Assembly: GCA_029721435.1 (NCBI GenBank)
Contig: CM056574.1
Location: 74,319,501 to 74,383,500, forward strand
Source: Gymnothorax reevesii
Taxonomy: Eukaryota > Chordata > Actinopteri > Anguilliformes > Muraenidae
Length of the DNA: 64,000 bases
Direction: 5' to 3'
The position numbers were made by a program, and so were the translations under genes. Below, piece by piece: positions 23,901-36,329 of this stretch; position 1 is the first letter of the stretch, and the number at the start of each line of letters is the position of its first letter. A model generated the notes under the pieces. The model made no database searches and had not been told where the DNA came from. It worked only from the letters and a program-made list of their open reading frames with translations.

Positions 23901-25417
23901 GGTCTTTATACATTTACAAAATTTTGTGAGTTTTAGAACATGCTGAGACCCTCAAAATGGCAATTCTTTTAAAAATCTGATTGGGGGCGCTATAGGGCCA
24001 TTGTGCCAAATTTAGTGTAAAATGATATATAAAATTGAAGATAATAAGACAATTATAATTTGTGCAACTTTTTGCAAGATTTCGAGTATTCTTAAGCATC
24101 CAAACATGTGTTTATAAAATTTGGAAAAACACAGAAAATGGCGCATAGCTCACTTCCTGTTTGGCCAAAAAATTTCAAAAAAATCAAAATAACTCGACAT
24201 GAACAATGCAATGATCACACCAAATTACATGAACATTCAAGCACTTTTATTTCAACATGGCTGTTTCAAGACGGCGCTGTGGAGCCACCTGACCACACCC
24301 AATCTAATATCAACATTTAGGTCTACTTGGAAGTGGACTCCTATAAAGCCTGTAAAGTTTCGCGCAAATTTCACAAAGCATGTGCGCGTAAAACCAACTT
24401 CCTGTTTCATGGCGGAACATCGAAATTCGCCACGACGCCACGGATACAAAGTTCAATGAATCCAAAAAAGCTTCGCAATTTAACATCGACAAGGTCTTAA
24501 GATGTTAAATTCAAAATTTTAAGTTGATCGGATAAAATCTCTAGGAGGAGTTCGTTAAAGTACGAAGCCTGTGAATGGCAAAAAATTTAAAAAATTTGCT
24601 AATTCAATTAAAAATGGCGGACTTCCTGTTGAGTCTAGGTCATGGCACCTAGGGACTTTTTTTTAGGTCTTGGTATAGTACACATGTCCACCGAATTTTG
24701 TACATGTAGGTCAAACACGCTGCGAGAGCTGCTTCATTGAAATTTTCTAGGTGGCGCTGTAATGCAATTTTGCCACATCCATCTGTAAACCCTAAATCCT
24801 AGTTAAAAGTAAGACCTGCTTAATATGTTTGCAAAGTTTTGTGAGTTTTCAAGCATGCTGAGGCCCTCCAAAATGCAATTATGTATTAGGGGGCGCTATA
24901 GAGCTACCATATCACACCCAGTGCCAAATGAGATATCGAATCAAAGAACGTAATATTTCTAGTCTATGAGCCAAGTTTGGTGAGTTTTCGAGCATGATAA
25001 AACCCTCAAAAATGTGTTCGTAAAATCTAAAAAAACGCAGGAAATGGCTCATAGCTCACTTACTGAGAGGCAAAAAAATTTCAAAAAAATTTATGATGAC
25101 TACTATGACTCTATAAAATTTCGTGAGAATCCGAGCAAGTGCGTTCCAAAATGGCTGCGTGTTTGGTGGCGCTATAGAGCCACCGGGGCATGTCCAAGCA
25201 CAAAAATAATAATACTTTGCAATTTTTACCACGACTGACGTGTGGGCAAATTTTTGTGAGTTTTTGTGCATGGCAAAGCCCTCAAAAATGCGTTCTCGCA
25301 GCAGAATAAAAAGAAGAAGAAGAATAATAAAAATCCCATCAAAAACAATAGGTTCCTCGCACCTTCGGTGCCAGGACCCGTTCCGGGCCCTGGCACCGGT
25401 CGGTGCTCGGGCCCTAA
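20921..25417 (+). mobile_element. Family A hairpin-ended repeat, longest (four-monomer) copy
   Basis: At about 4.5 kb this is the longest intact copy, fitting a head and tail plus four 0.91-kb monomers. The 3' part (about 22600-25417) matches 12800-15626 and 40500-43160 closely. Near 22000 the boundary reads GGGGGCGCAATTATG, a decayed GGCGCT block. It ends with a full two-stem hairpin module. Confidence 0.87.
25329..25417 (+). repeat. Terminal hairpin module, full two-stem form
   Basis: The complete module: GGTTCCT-C-GCACC/TTC/GGTGC-C-AGGACC, then CGTTCC and the second stem GGCCC-TG-GCACC/GGTC/GGTGC-TC-GGGCC, ending CCTAATT. It is the best reference for the other modules. Confidence 0.85.
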
Positions 25418-27065
25418 TTAAAGCTGCAAGCAGCGTTGAAAGGGCCCTCGCACCCTTCATGCACGTTGGGGTGGCAGCAAGATCTTGATGGGTGCAGGCG
25501 TCCATTCAGAGCCATTGGACACTGCTAGACTGTGTACAATGTGGTTTCTTGAGGGGAGTGCAAAAATTTTCTGGAGGGTGCTATGGTACCATTTTGATAT
25601 ACCTGGCGCAAAATCTACAGCATAGTAATCGTATTACCGAGCTCCATGAGTGTGTTGATTTTTGTTAATTTTCCAGCATGTTTAGACCTGCAAAAGAGCA
25701 ATTCTCTTATAAATCTGATTGGGGGCGCTATAGAGCCATTATGCCACATAAGGCTCCAATTGATGAATGATATTGAAGAAAATAAGACAATTATAATTTG
25801 TGCAAGGTTTAGCAAGCTTTGGAGTATTCTAAGGCTTTCAAACGTGCGTTCATAAAATTTGAAAAAACGCAGGAAATAGCTCAAAACTCACTTCCTGTTC
25901 AGCCAAAAAATTTCAAAAAATTATTGATTGCCTGCAATGACGAATGCAATGATCAAACAAAATTTCATGAACATTCAAGCACTCTTATCTCAACATGGCC
26001 GTATGTAGAGGGCGCTGTGGAGCCACCTGACCACTCCCGATCTACTATTAGCATATATTTATACTTAGGCAAACAATATAATCAAGCCTGTGAAGTTTCG
26101 CGCAAATCTCACAAAGCATGTGCGCGTAAAACCAACTTCCTGTTTCATGGCGGAACATCAATATTTGCCGCAACGCTACGGATACAAAGTTTAATGAATC
26201 CAAAAAAGCTTCGCAATTTAACATTGACAAGGTCTTTTGATGTCATATGCGAAATTTTAAGTTGATAGGATAAAATCTGTAGGAGGAGTACGTTAAAGTA
26301 CGACGCCTGTGAATGGCAAAAAATAAAAAAAATTTGCAAATTCAATTAAAAATGGCGGACTCCCTGTTGAGTCTAGGTCATGGCACCAAGAGACTTTTTT
26401 TTAGGTCTTGGCATAGTACACATGTCCACCGAATTTCGAACATGTAGCTGAAACACGCTGCGAGGGCTGCTTCATTGAAATTTTCTAGGTGGCGCTGTAA
26501 TGCAATTTTGCCACATCCATCTGTAAACCCTATATTCTTGTAAATAGTATGACCAGTTTAATATGTTTGCAAAGTTTCGTGAGTTTTCAAGCATGCTGAT
26601 GTCCTCAAAAATGCAATTATGTATTAGGGGGCGCTTTAGAGCCACCATGTCATACCCAGTGCCAAATGAGATATCAAATCGAAGAACTTCATATTTTTAT
26701 TCAAAAAGCCAAGTTTGGTCTGTTTTTGAGTATGATAAGGCCCTCAAAAATGTGTTCGTAAAATCTGAAAAAACGCAGATAATGGCTCATAGCTCACTTC
26801 CTGTCGGGCAAAAAAATTTCAAAAAAATTGACAAAAAAATGTATGATGACTACTATCACCCAATAAAATTTCATTAGAATCTGAGCAAGTGCATTCCAAA
26901 ATGGCAGCGTGTTTGGTGGCGCTATAGAGCCACCGGGACATGTCCAAGCACAAAAATAATAATAGTTTGCAATTATCACCATGACTGACGTGTGGGCAAA
27001 TTTTTGTGAGTTTTCGTGCATGGCAAAGCCCTCAAAAATGCGTTCTCGCAGCAGAATAATAATAA
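25418..27065 (+). mobile_element. Family A hairpin-ended repeat, one-monomer copy
   Basis: At 1.65 kb this copy fits one internal monomer. It ends CTCGCAGCAGAATAATAATAA directly against the next head, with neither AAG run nor hairpin module. Confidence 0.87.
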
Positions 27066-30000
27066 TTAAAGCTGCAAGCAGCGTTGAAAGGGCCCTCGCC
27101 CCCCTCGTGCACGTTGGGGAGGCAGCAAGATCCTGATGGGTGCAAGTGTCCATTCACAGCCGTTGGACGCTGTTGGACCGCGGACAATGTGTTTTCCTGA
27201 GGGGAGTGCAAAAATTTTCTGGAGGGCGCTATGATATCATTTTGACATGTGTGTGCGCAAAATCTACAACATAGTAATCGTAATACTGAGCTCCATGAGT
27301 GTGTTGATTTTTGTAAATTTTCCAGCATGTTTAGACCTTCAAAAGAGCAATTCTTCTATAAATTTGATTGGGGGCGCTATAGAGCCATTTTGCCTCATTT
27401 AGTGCCAATTGATGGATGATATTAAAGAAAATAAGACATTTATAATTTGTGCTAGGTTTTGCAAGTTTTGACGCATTCTCAGGCCTTAAAACGTGTGTTC
27501 AAAAAAACTTGGAAGAACGCAGGAAATAGCTCATAGCTCACTTCCTGTTTGACCAAAAAATTTCAAAAAATTAAGCATTACCCGGAATGACGAATGCAAT
27601 GATCACACCAAATTTCATGAACATTCAAACACTTTTATCTTAACATGACCATATCTAGAGGGCGCTCTGGAGCCACCTAGGACCTCCTGATCCAATATTA
27701 GCATTTGTTTATACTTCGGAGGACAATTTTATCAAGCAAAGGAAGTTTCAGGCAAATCCCACAAAGTATGTGGGAGTAAAAGCAACTTCCTGTTTCATGG
27801 CGGGACATCAAAATTCGCCGCGACGCCACGGTTACATCGTTCGATGAAATCAAAATAGCTTCACAATTTAACATCAGCAATGTCTTTAGAAATTATTTGC
27901 CAAATATTAAGTTGATCGGATAAAATCTCTCGGAGGAGTTCGTTAAAGTACGACACCTGTGAATGGCGAAAAATCTAAAAAAGTTGCAATTTCAATTAAA
28001 AATGGCGGACTTCCTGTTGGGTCTAGGTCATGGCACCAAGAGACTTTTTTTTAGGTCTTAGGATATTCCACATGTCCACCGAAGTTCATACATGCAGGTC
28101 AACCACGGTGCGAGGGCTGCTTTTTTGAAATTTTCCAGGGGGCGCTATAATGCCATTTTTGCCACGCCTATATGTAATTTTTTTATCAGTGTAACTGGAA
28201 GGATGGTCTTCAGAAATGTACAAAATTTTGTGAGTTTTTGAGCATGCTGAGACCCTCAAAAAGGCAATTATTTTAAAAATTTGATTGGGGGCGCTTTAGA
28301 GCCATAATGCCTCATTTACTGCCAATTATTGTCTCATATCGAAGACAATCGGACAAGTATCATTTTTGCAAAGTTTTGCAAGTTTTCAAGTATGCTAAGG
28401 CCTTCAAATGTGTGTTCGTAAAATTTGGAATAACGCAGGAAATGGCTCATAGTGCACTTCCTGTTTGGCCGAAAAATTTCAAAAAAATAAGTATGGCCCA
28501 AAAATACCAATGCAATGATCAAACCAAATTTCATGAACATTCAAGCACTTTTATATCAACATGGCCGGGTCAAGAGGGCACTGTGGAGCCACTTGACCAC
28601 ACCCAATCCAATATCAACATATAGTTATATTTGGAAGTAGACTACTATTAAGCCTGTAAAGTTTCACGCAAATCTCACAATGCATGTGCTCATAAAAGCA
28701 ACTTCCATTTTCATGGCGGAACATCGAAATTCGCCGCAACGCCACGGACACAATTTTTGATGAATCCAAAAAAGCTTCGCAATTTAACATGGAGAAGGTC
28801 TTTAGATGGCCTGTGCCAAATTTTAAGTTGATCGAATAAAATCTCTAGGAGGAGTTCGTTAAAATACAACACCTGTGAATGGCAAAAAAAATTAAAAAAA
28901 GTTGCAATTTCAATTAAAAATGGCAGCCTTCCTGTTGAGTCTAGGTCATTGCACCAAGAGACTTTTTTGTAGGTCTCGGCATATTCCACATGTCTACCAA
29001 ATTTCATACATGTGGGTTTACCGGGCTGCGAGGGCTGCTTATTTGAAATTTTCCAGGGGGCGCTATAATGCCATTTTTGCCATGTCGATTTGTAAGTTTT
29101 TTGTCAGTGTAATACGAATGATGGTTTTTATACATTTACAAAATTTTGTGAGTTTTCGAACATGCTGAGACCCTCAAAAGGGCAATTCTTTTAAAAATCT
29201 GATTGGGGGCACTAAAGAGCCATTGTGCCAAATTTAGTGTAAATTGATGTATAAAATTGAAGACAATAAGACAATTATAATTTGTGCAACTTTTTGCAAG
29301 ATTTTGAGTATTCTAAGGCTTCCAAACATGTGTTTCTAAAATTTGGAAAAACGCAGGAAATGGCTAATAGCTCACTTCCTGTTTGGCCAAAAAACTTCAA
29401 AAAAATTACCTTCACTCGACATGACAAACGCAATGACCACGCAAAATTTCATGAACATTAAAGCACTTTTATTTCAACATGGCCGTGTCAAGAGGGCGCT
29501 GTGGAGCCACCTGACCACACCCAATCCAATATCAACATGTGGGTATACTTGGAAGAAGACTATTATCAAGCCTGTAAAGTTTCGCGCAACTCTCACAAAG
29601 CATGTGTGCGTTAAACCAACTTCCTGTTTCATGGCGGAACATCAAAATTCGCCGCAACGCCACGGATACAAAGTTCGATATATCAAAAAAAGCTTCGCAA
29701 TTTAACATTGCCAAGGTCTTAAGATGTCATATGCGAAATTTTACGTTGATCGGATAAAATCTCTAGGAGGAGTTCGTTAAAGAGCTACCATGTCACACCC
29801 AGTGCCAAATGAGTTATCGAATCAAAGAACGTAATATTTCTAGTCTATGAGCCAAGTTTGGTGAGTTTTCGAGTATGATAAAACCCTCAAAAATGTGTTC
29901 GTAAAATCTGAAAAAACGCAGGAAATGGCTCATAGCTCACTTCCTGTGAGGCAAAAAAATTTCAAAAAAATTGACAAAAAAATATAAGATGACTTCTATG

Positions 30001-30502
30001 ACCCTATCAAATTTCGTGAGAATCCGAGCAAGTGCGTTCCAAAATGGCCGTGTGTTTGGTGGCGCTATCGAGCCACCGGGGCATGACCAAGCACAAAAAT
30101 AATAATAGTTTGCAATTATCACCATGACTGACGTGTGGGCAAATTTTTCTGAGTTTTCGTGCATGGCAAAGCCCTCAAAAATGCGTTCTCGTAGCAGAAT
30201 AAAAAGAAGAAGAAGAAGAAGAAGAATAATAATAATAATAAAAATCCCATCAAAAACAATAGGTTCCTCGCACCTTCGGTGCTCGGGCCCTAATAAGAAG
30301 AAGAAGAAGAAGAAGAATAAAAATCCCATCAAAAACAATAGGTTCCTCGCACCTTCGGTGCTCGGGCCCTAATAAAAATCCCATCAAAAACAATAGGTTC
30401 CTCGCACCTTCGATGCCAGGACCCGTTCCGGTCGGTGCTCGGGCCCTAAAAATCCCATCAAAAACAATAGGTTCCTGGCACCGGTCGGTGCTCGGGCCCT
30501 AG
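27066..30502 (+). mobile_element. Family A hairpin-ended repeat with quadruple hairpin tip
   Basis: The head and monomers are typical until about 29782, where CTAGGAGGAGTTCGTTAAAG jumps to AGCTACCATGTCACACCC. That join skips the GGACTTCCTGTTGAG block, GGTGGCGCT and the next GGGGGCGCT, roughly 370 bases. The 3' end carries four tandem hairpin modules (30240-30502). Confidence 0.87.
30240..30502 (+). repeat. Four tandem terminal hairpin modules
   Basis: Modules begin near 30240, 30319, 30374 and 30448, each with AAAATCCCATCAAAAACAATAGG. The first two hold GCACC-TTC-GGTGC-TCGGGCCC, the third GCACC-TTCGATGCC-AGGACCC plus a GGTCGGTGC half-stem, the fourth GGCACC-GGTC-GGTGC. An AAG run precedes the first and separates the first from the second; the third and fourth follow directly on the preceding CCCTAA. 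Confidence 0.88.
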
Positions 30503-33061
30503 TTAAAGCTGCAAGCAGCATTGAAAGGGCCCTCGCACCCCTCTTGCACGTTTGGGAGGCAGCAAAATCTTGATGGGTGCAGGTGTGCATTCACAGCCAT
30601 TGGACACTGCTAGACTGTGAACAATGTGGTTTCCTGCGGAGAGTGCAAAAATTTTCTGGAGGGGTGCTTTGATATCATTTTGACATGCCCGTGCGCTAAA
30701 TCTCCAGCATAATAATTGTAATACCAGGCTCCTTGAGCGTGTTGATTTTTGTAATTTTTACAGCACGTTTAGACCCACAAAAGAGATTTCTTTAAAAAAT
30801 CTGATTGGGGGCGCTATCGAGCCATTATGCCACATTTAGTGCCAATTGATGGATGACATTGAAGAGAATAAGACAATTATAAATTGTGCAAGGTTCTGCA
30901 AGCTTTGGAGTATTCTAAGGCCTTCAAACGTATGTTCGTGAAATTTGGAAAAACGCAGGAAATAGCTAATAGCTCATACCTGTTTGGCCAAAATAATAAA
31001 CCATAACCCGGAATGACTAATGCAATGATCACACCAAATTTCATGAACATTCAAGCACATTTATCTAAACATGGCCGTATCTAGAGGGCGCTGTGGAGCC
31101 TTCTGGCCACACTTGATCTAATATTAGCATATATTGATACTTGGGAGGACCATTTTATGAAGCTTGGACAGTTTCAGGGAAAACCCATGAAGTCTGTGGG
31201 AGTAAAACCAACTTCCTGTTTCATGGCGGGACATCGAAATTTGCTGCAACGCCAAGGAAACAAAATTTGATAAATCCAAAAAAGCTTCGCAATTTAACAT
31301 CGGCAACGTCTTTAGATACTACTAGCCAAATTTCAAGTTGTTCGGATGAAATCTCTAGGAGGAGTTTGTTAAAGTACGACACCTGTGAATGGCGAAAAAT
31401 CCAAAAAAGTTGCAATTTCAATTAAAAATGGCGGACTTCCTGTTGAGTCTAGGTCATGGCACCAAGAGTCTTTTTTGTAGGTCTCGGCAAATTCCACGTC
31501 TACCGAATTTCATACATGTAGGTTCACCAGGCTGCGAGGGCTGCTTATTTAAAATTTTCCAGGGCGCGCTATAATGACATTTTTGCCATGTCTTCATGTA
31601 AGCTTTTTGTCATAGTAATACGAATGATGGTCTTTATACTTTTACAAAATTTTGTGAGTTTACGAACATGCTGAGACCCTCAAAAGGGCAATTCTTTTAA
31701 AAATCTGATTGGGGGCACTAGCGAGCCATTGTGCCAAATTTAGTGTAAATTGATATATAAAATTGAAGACAATAGGACAATTATGATTTGTGCAACTTTT
31801 TGCAAGATTTCGAGTATTCTTAAGCATCCAAACATGTGTTTATAAAATTTGGAAAAACGCAGGAAATGGCGAATAGCTCACTTCCTGTTTTGCCAAAAAA
31901 TTTCAAAAAAATTAACATTACCCGACATGAGCAATGCAATCATCACACCAAATTTCATGAACATTCAAGCACTTTTATCTCAACATGGCCTTGTCTAGAG
32001 GGAGTTGTTGAGCCACCTGACCACACCCAATCGAATATCAACATATACGTCTACATGGAAAAGTACTTTCATGATGCCTGTAAAGTTTTGCGCAAATCTC
32101 ACAAAGCATTTGTGCGTAAAACCAATTTCCTGTTTCATGGCGGAACATCGAAATTCGCCGCGACGCCACGGATACAAAGTTCGATGAATCCAAAAAAGCT
32201 TCGCAATTTAACATCAACAAGGTCTTAAGATGTCATATGCAAAATTTTACGTTGATCGGATAAAATCTCTAGGAGGAGTTTGTTAAAGTATGACGCCTGT
32301 GAATGGCAAAAAATTTAAAAAAATTTCAAATTCAATTAAAAATGGCGGACTTCCTGTGGATTGTAGGTCATGACACCAAGAGACTTTTTTTTAGGTCTTG
32401 GCATAGTACACATGTCCACCGAATTTTATACATGTTGGTCAAACAGGCTGCGAGGGCTGCTTCATTGAAATTTTCTAGGTGGCGCTGTAATGCAATTTTG
32501 CCACATTTATCTGTAAACCCTACATCCTAGTAAAAAGGTATGATCGGCTTAATAAGTTTGCAAAGTTTCGTGAGTTTACAGTTCGAGCATGCTGAGGCCC
32601 TCAAAAATGCAATTATGTATTAGGGGGCGCTATAGAGCTCCTATGTCACACCCAGTGCCAAATGAGATATTGAATCAAGGAACTTAATATTTTTAGTCTA
32701 TAAGCCAAGTTTGGTGAGTTTTTGAGTCTGATAAGGCCCTCAAAAATGTGTTCGTAAAATCTGAAAAAACGCAGGAAATGGCTCATAGCTCACTTCCTGT
32801 GCGGCAACAAAATTTCAAAAACTTTTACAAAAAAATGTATTATGACTGCTGTGGCCCTGTCGAATTTCATGAGAATCCGAGCAAGTGCGTTCCAAAATGG
32901 TCGTGTGTTTGGTGGCGCTATAGAGCCACCGGGGGATGTCTAAGCACAAAAATAATAAAACTTTGTAATTTTCACCACGTCTGACGTGTGTGCAAATTTT
33001 TGTGAGTTTTCATGCATGGCAAAGCCCTCAAAAACGCGTTCTCGCAGCAGAATAATAATAA
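30503..33061 (+). mobile_element. Family A hairpin-ended repeat, two-monomer copy
   Basis: About 2.56 kb, fitting two monomers. The segment 31643-32000 (GAGTTTACGAACATGC, GGGGGCACTAGCGAGCC) is shared almost base for base with 34095-34430 in the next copy. The tail ends in AATAATAATAATT without a hairpin module. Confidence 0.86.
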
Positions 33062-34820
33062 TTAAAGCTGCAAGCAGCGTTGAAAGGGCCCTCGCACCCC
33101 TCGTGCACGTTGGGGTGGCAGCAAGATCTTGATGGGTGCAGGTGTCCATTCAGAGCCATGAGACACTGCTGGACCGCGTACAATGTGGTTTCCTGATGGG
33201 GCTGCAAAAATTTTCTGGAGGGCGCTCTGATACCATTTTGACATGCCTGTCCGCAAAATCTACAACATAGTAATTGTAATATCGAGCTCCATGAGTCTGT
33301 TGATTTTTGTAAATTTTCCAGCATGTTTAGACTTTCAAAAGAGCAATTCTTTTATGAATATTATTCAGGGCGCTATAGAGACATTGTGCCACTTCTCGTG
33401 CCAGTTGATGGATGAAATTGAAGAGAATCAGACAAGTATAATTTTTGCAAGGTTTTGCCAAGTTTTGGAGCATTCTAAGGCCTTAAAACGTGTGTTCGTA
33501 AAATTCGGAAAACCGCAGGAAATAGCTCATAGCTCACTTCCTGTTTGGCCAAAAAATTTAAAAAAAAAAAGCATTGCCTGGAATGACTAATGCAATGATC
33601 CCACCAAATTTCATGAACATTCAAGCACTTTTATCTTCACATGGCCATATCTAGAGGGCGCTGTGTAGCTACTTGGCCACTCCCAAACTAATATTAGCAT
33701 ATATTTATACTTGGAAGGACAATACTATCAAGCTTGGAAAGTTTAAGGCAAATCACACAAAGTATGTGGGAGTTAAACCAACTTCCTCTTACATGGCGGG
33801 ATATCGAAATTCGACGCAACGCCACGGATACATCGTTTGATGAAATCAAAAAAGCTTCGCAATTTAACATCAGCAAGGTCTTTAGTTATTATACAACAAA
33901 TTTTAAGGTGATCGGATAAAATACCTATTTATTAGGGGGCGCTATAGAGCTACCATGTCTCACCCACTGCCAAATGAGATATCGAATCAAAGAACTTAAT
34001 ATTTTTAGTCAAAAAACCAAGTTTGGTCTGTTTTTGAGTATGATAAGGCCCTCAAAAATGTGTTCGTAAAATCTGAAAAAACGCAGGAAATGGCTACAAA
34101 ATTTTGTGAGTTTACGAACATGCTGAGACCCTCAAAAGGGCAATTCTTTTAAAAATCTGATTGGGGGCGCTAGCGAGGCATTGTGCCAAATTTAGTGTAA
34201 ATTGATATATAAAATTGAAGACAATAGGACAATTATGATTTGTGCAACTTTTTGCAAGATTTCGAGTATTCTTAAGCATCCAAACATGTGTTTATAAAAT
34301 TTGGAAAAACGCAGGAAATGGCGAATAACTCACTTCCTGTTTTGCCAAAAAATTTCAAAAAAATTAACATTACCCGACATGAGCAATGCAATCATCACAC
34401 CAAATTTCATGAACATTCAAGCACTTTTGACTCAACATGGCCATGTCAAGAGGGCGCTGTGGAGCCACCTGACCACACCCAATCCAATATCAACATATAG
34501 GTATATTTGGAAGTCGACTCTTATTAAGCCTCTAAAGTTTCGGGCAAATCTCACAAAGCATACGAGCATAAAACCAACTTCCTGTTTCATGGCGGAACAT
34601 CAAAATTCGCCGCGACGCCATGCATACAAAGTACGATGAATCCAAAACAGCCTGTTGAGTCTAGGTCATGGCACCGAGAAACTTTTTTTTAGGTCTTGGC
34701 ATAGTCCACATGTCCACCGAATTTTGTACCTGTACGTTAAACACGCTGCGAGGGCTGCTTCATTGAAATTTTCTAGGTGGCGCTGTAATGCAATTTTGCC
34801 ACATTAGTCTGTAAATCCTA

Positions 34821-34850
34821 TACTCAGCAACAAAAGTTTCTGTGACACCA
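34821..34850 (+). repeat. Tc1 left terminal inverted repeat
   Basis: It begins TACTCAGCAACAAAAG and ends GTGACACCA, and is the exact reverse complement of 36300-36329. In this family the transposase binds within these ends. Confidence 0.95.
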
Positions 34851-35019
34851 TTTATGTGTATGTTATAAATGACACGCAAAGATCTCAGTGCAATCAATAT
34901 GTTTATTTAACAGGAGAAACACTGACTTTTCAGTGCCAACGTCACTCAAAACGAAAAATGTCATTTTCATGCATCATGAAGCACTTGTCTGACGTCTAAC
35001 CAATTGTGACCTTCACACT

Positions 35020-36032
35020 TCAATACCGGGTGTGACTTCCTCGTGCCATGATGCAAGCAACGCATCTCCGGCGCATGGACCGAATCAGATGTGCCAGAAA
35101 TTGCTGTGGGATGTCATTCCAAATCTGACGTAGACGTTGTCGCAATTCCTGGAGTGTAGCTGGCGGGTTATCCAACCGCCGCAAACGTCGATCCATCTCG
35201 TCCCAAAGATGCTCGATTGGGGACATGTCTGGGGATCTGGCTGGCCATGGCAGGACATTGACATGTTGTTGCATCAGATACTGCTGTACAATCCTTGCAA
35301 CGTGTGGTCTGGCGTTATCATGTTGCAGCGTTATTCCGGGACCATGTTGCATCAAAAACGGTACCACCAATGGCCGTAGCACTTCATCGCGATATCTTTG
35401 ACCTGTCAGATTTCCATCAATAACAAGCAAATCTGTTCTGTTTCTAGCCGTGATCCCTCCCCAAATCATGACACTACCATCTCCAAAACGATCAAATTCC
35501 TGAACACAGTTGTTGGCATACCGTCTCCACGTCGACGGTATACACGTAAACGACCATCACATCGGTTAAGCATGAATCTTGATTCATCAGTGAAGAGTAC
35601 AAGATCCCACTGACGTTGGATCCACCGTCGATGTTGTTGTGCCCACTGTAGACGCAGTCGTCGGTGTTGTACTGTGAGTATTGGACGTCTTGCTGGCCGA
35701 CGTGGGACAATGCCAAAATGACGGAGACGGCGACGGATTGTCTGTGCAGACAGTCGCCTCAAACCAGGTATCGTTCTTGCAGTTATGGTTGCAGGTTGGA
35801 ATCGATTTCGGAGATGGGTTGTTCGAATCCAGTTGTCCTGTCTGGGAGTGGTTACTCGTGGACGGCCGCTGCGAGGACGGTCTCTGACATGTCTTTTCTG
35901 CTGATGACGCTGCCATAAGTTCCAAATGGTGTTTCGGTGGACATTCAGGCGATGAGCAACTTCCCTCTGCGAGGTTCCGGATTCAATCATCCCAATGGCC
36001 CTCCACCGATCATTTTCAGACAGTCTTGGCAT
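35020..36032 (-). pseudogene. Tc1-like transposase, DD34E, one frameshift
   Basis: Two overlapping frames (36032-35466 and 35469-35020) together give about 337 residues, the usual Tc1 transposase length. The first has an N-terminal helix-turn-helix (REVAHRLNVHRNTI, residues 23-36), the GRPR hinge, a second DNA-binding segment and the first catalytic Asp at residue 149 (FTDESRF). The second has the second Asp (LQHDNARPH) and the Glu (SPIEHLW) exactly 34 residues apart. The frame slips near 35530-35536, just after YRRRGDG, so the product would stop before the second catalytic residue. All three catalytic residues are present in the DNA, so only the slip is visibly disabling. Confidence 0.92.
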
Positions 36033-36299
36033 TTAGAGGGTAGAGTTCCTGATCCGAAATGGCTGTGTTTTCGATAAGTGATGCTTCCGTCGTTCATCAG
36101 GCACAATGTGAACATTCCAAAAATTCTCCTCTTTTATTGCCATCCACAAGCATGATTTACGCACATTTTCACGTGCAAAGTCATTTTCTCGCATTTTCAT
36201 GATTTCCATTTCAATGCTGTGTTTACGTGTACTGTTTCAGTCTGATATCACCATGTATGACAATTTCATAATTGCGTTATGAAAAATAATTAACAATAT

Positions 36300-36329
36300 T
36301 GGTGTCACAGAAACTTTTGTTGCTGAGTA
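36300..36329 (-). repeat. Tc1 right terminal inverted repeat
   Basis: It reads TGGTGTCACAG...GCTGAGTA on the plus strand, an exact 30-base reverse complement of the left end. The TA target duplicate follows immediately. Confidence 0.95.

Larger units (their letters stand above)
34821..36329 (-). mobile_element. Tc1/mariner-type transposon, full length
   Basis: The 1509-bp element has perfect 30-bp terminal inverted repeats and is flanked by duplicated TA (34819-34820 and 36330-36331). Removing it with one TA restores CCTATATCCGAG, matching the family A sequence at this spot in other copies. It encodes one transposase on the minus strand, split by a frameshift. Perfect ends and one frame break point to a fairly recent insertion. 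Confidence 0.93.

Noticed and set aside
30240..30502. CRISPR-like appearance of repeated hairpin modules
   Set aside because: There are no unique spacers; modules abut or are separated by simple AAT/AAG sequence, and the context is eukaryotic.
35137..35918. Plus-strand frames of 60-84 residues opposite the Tc1 transposase
   Set aside because: They are antisense shadows of a well supported transposase.
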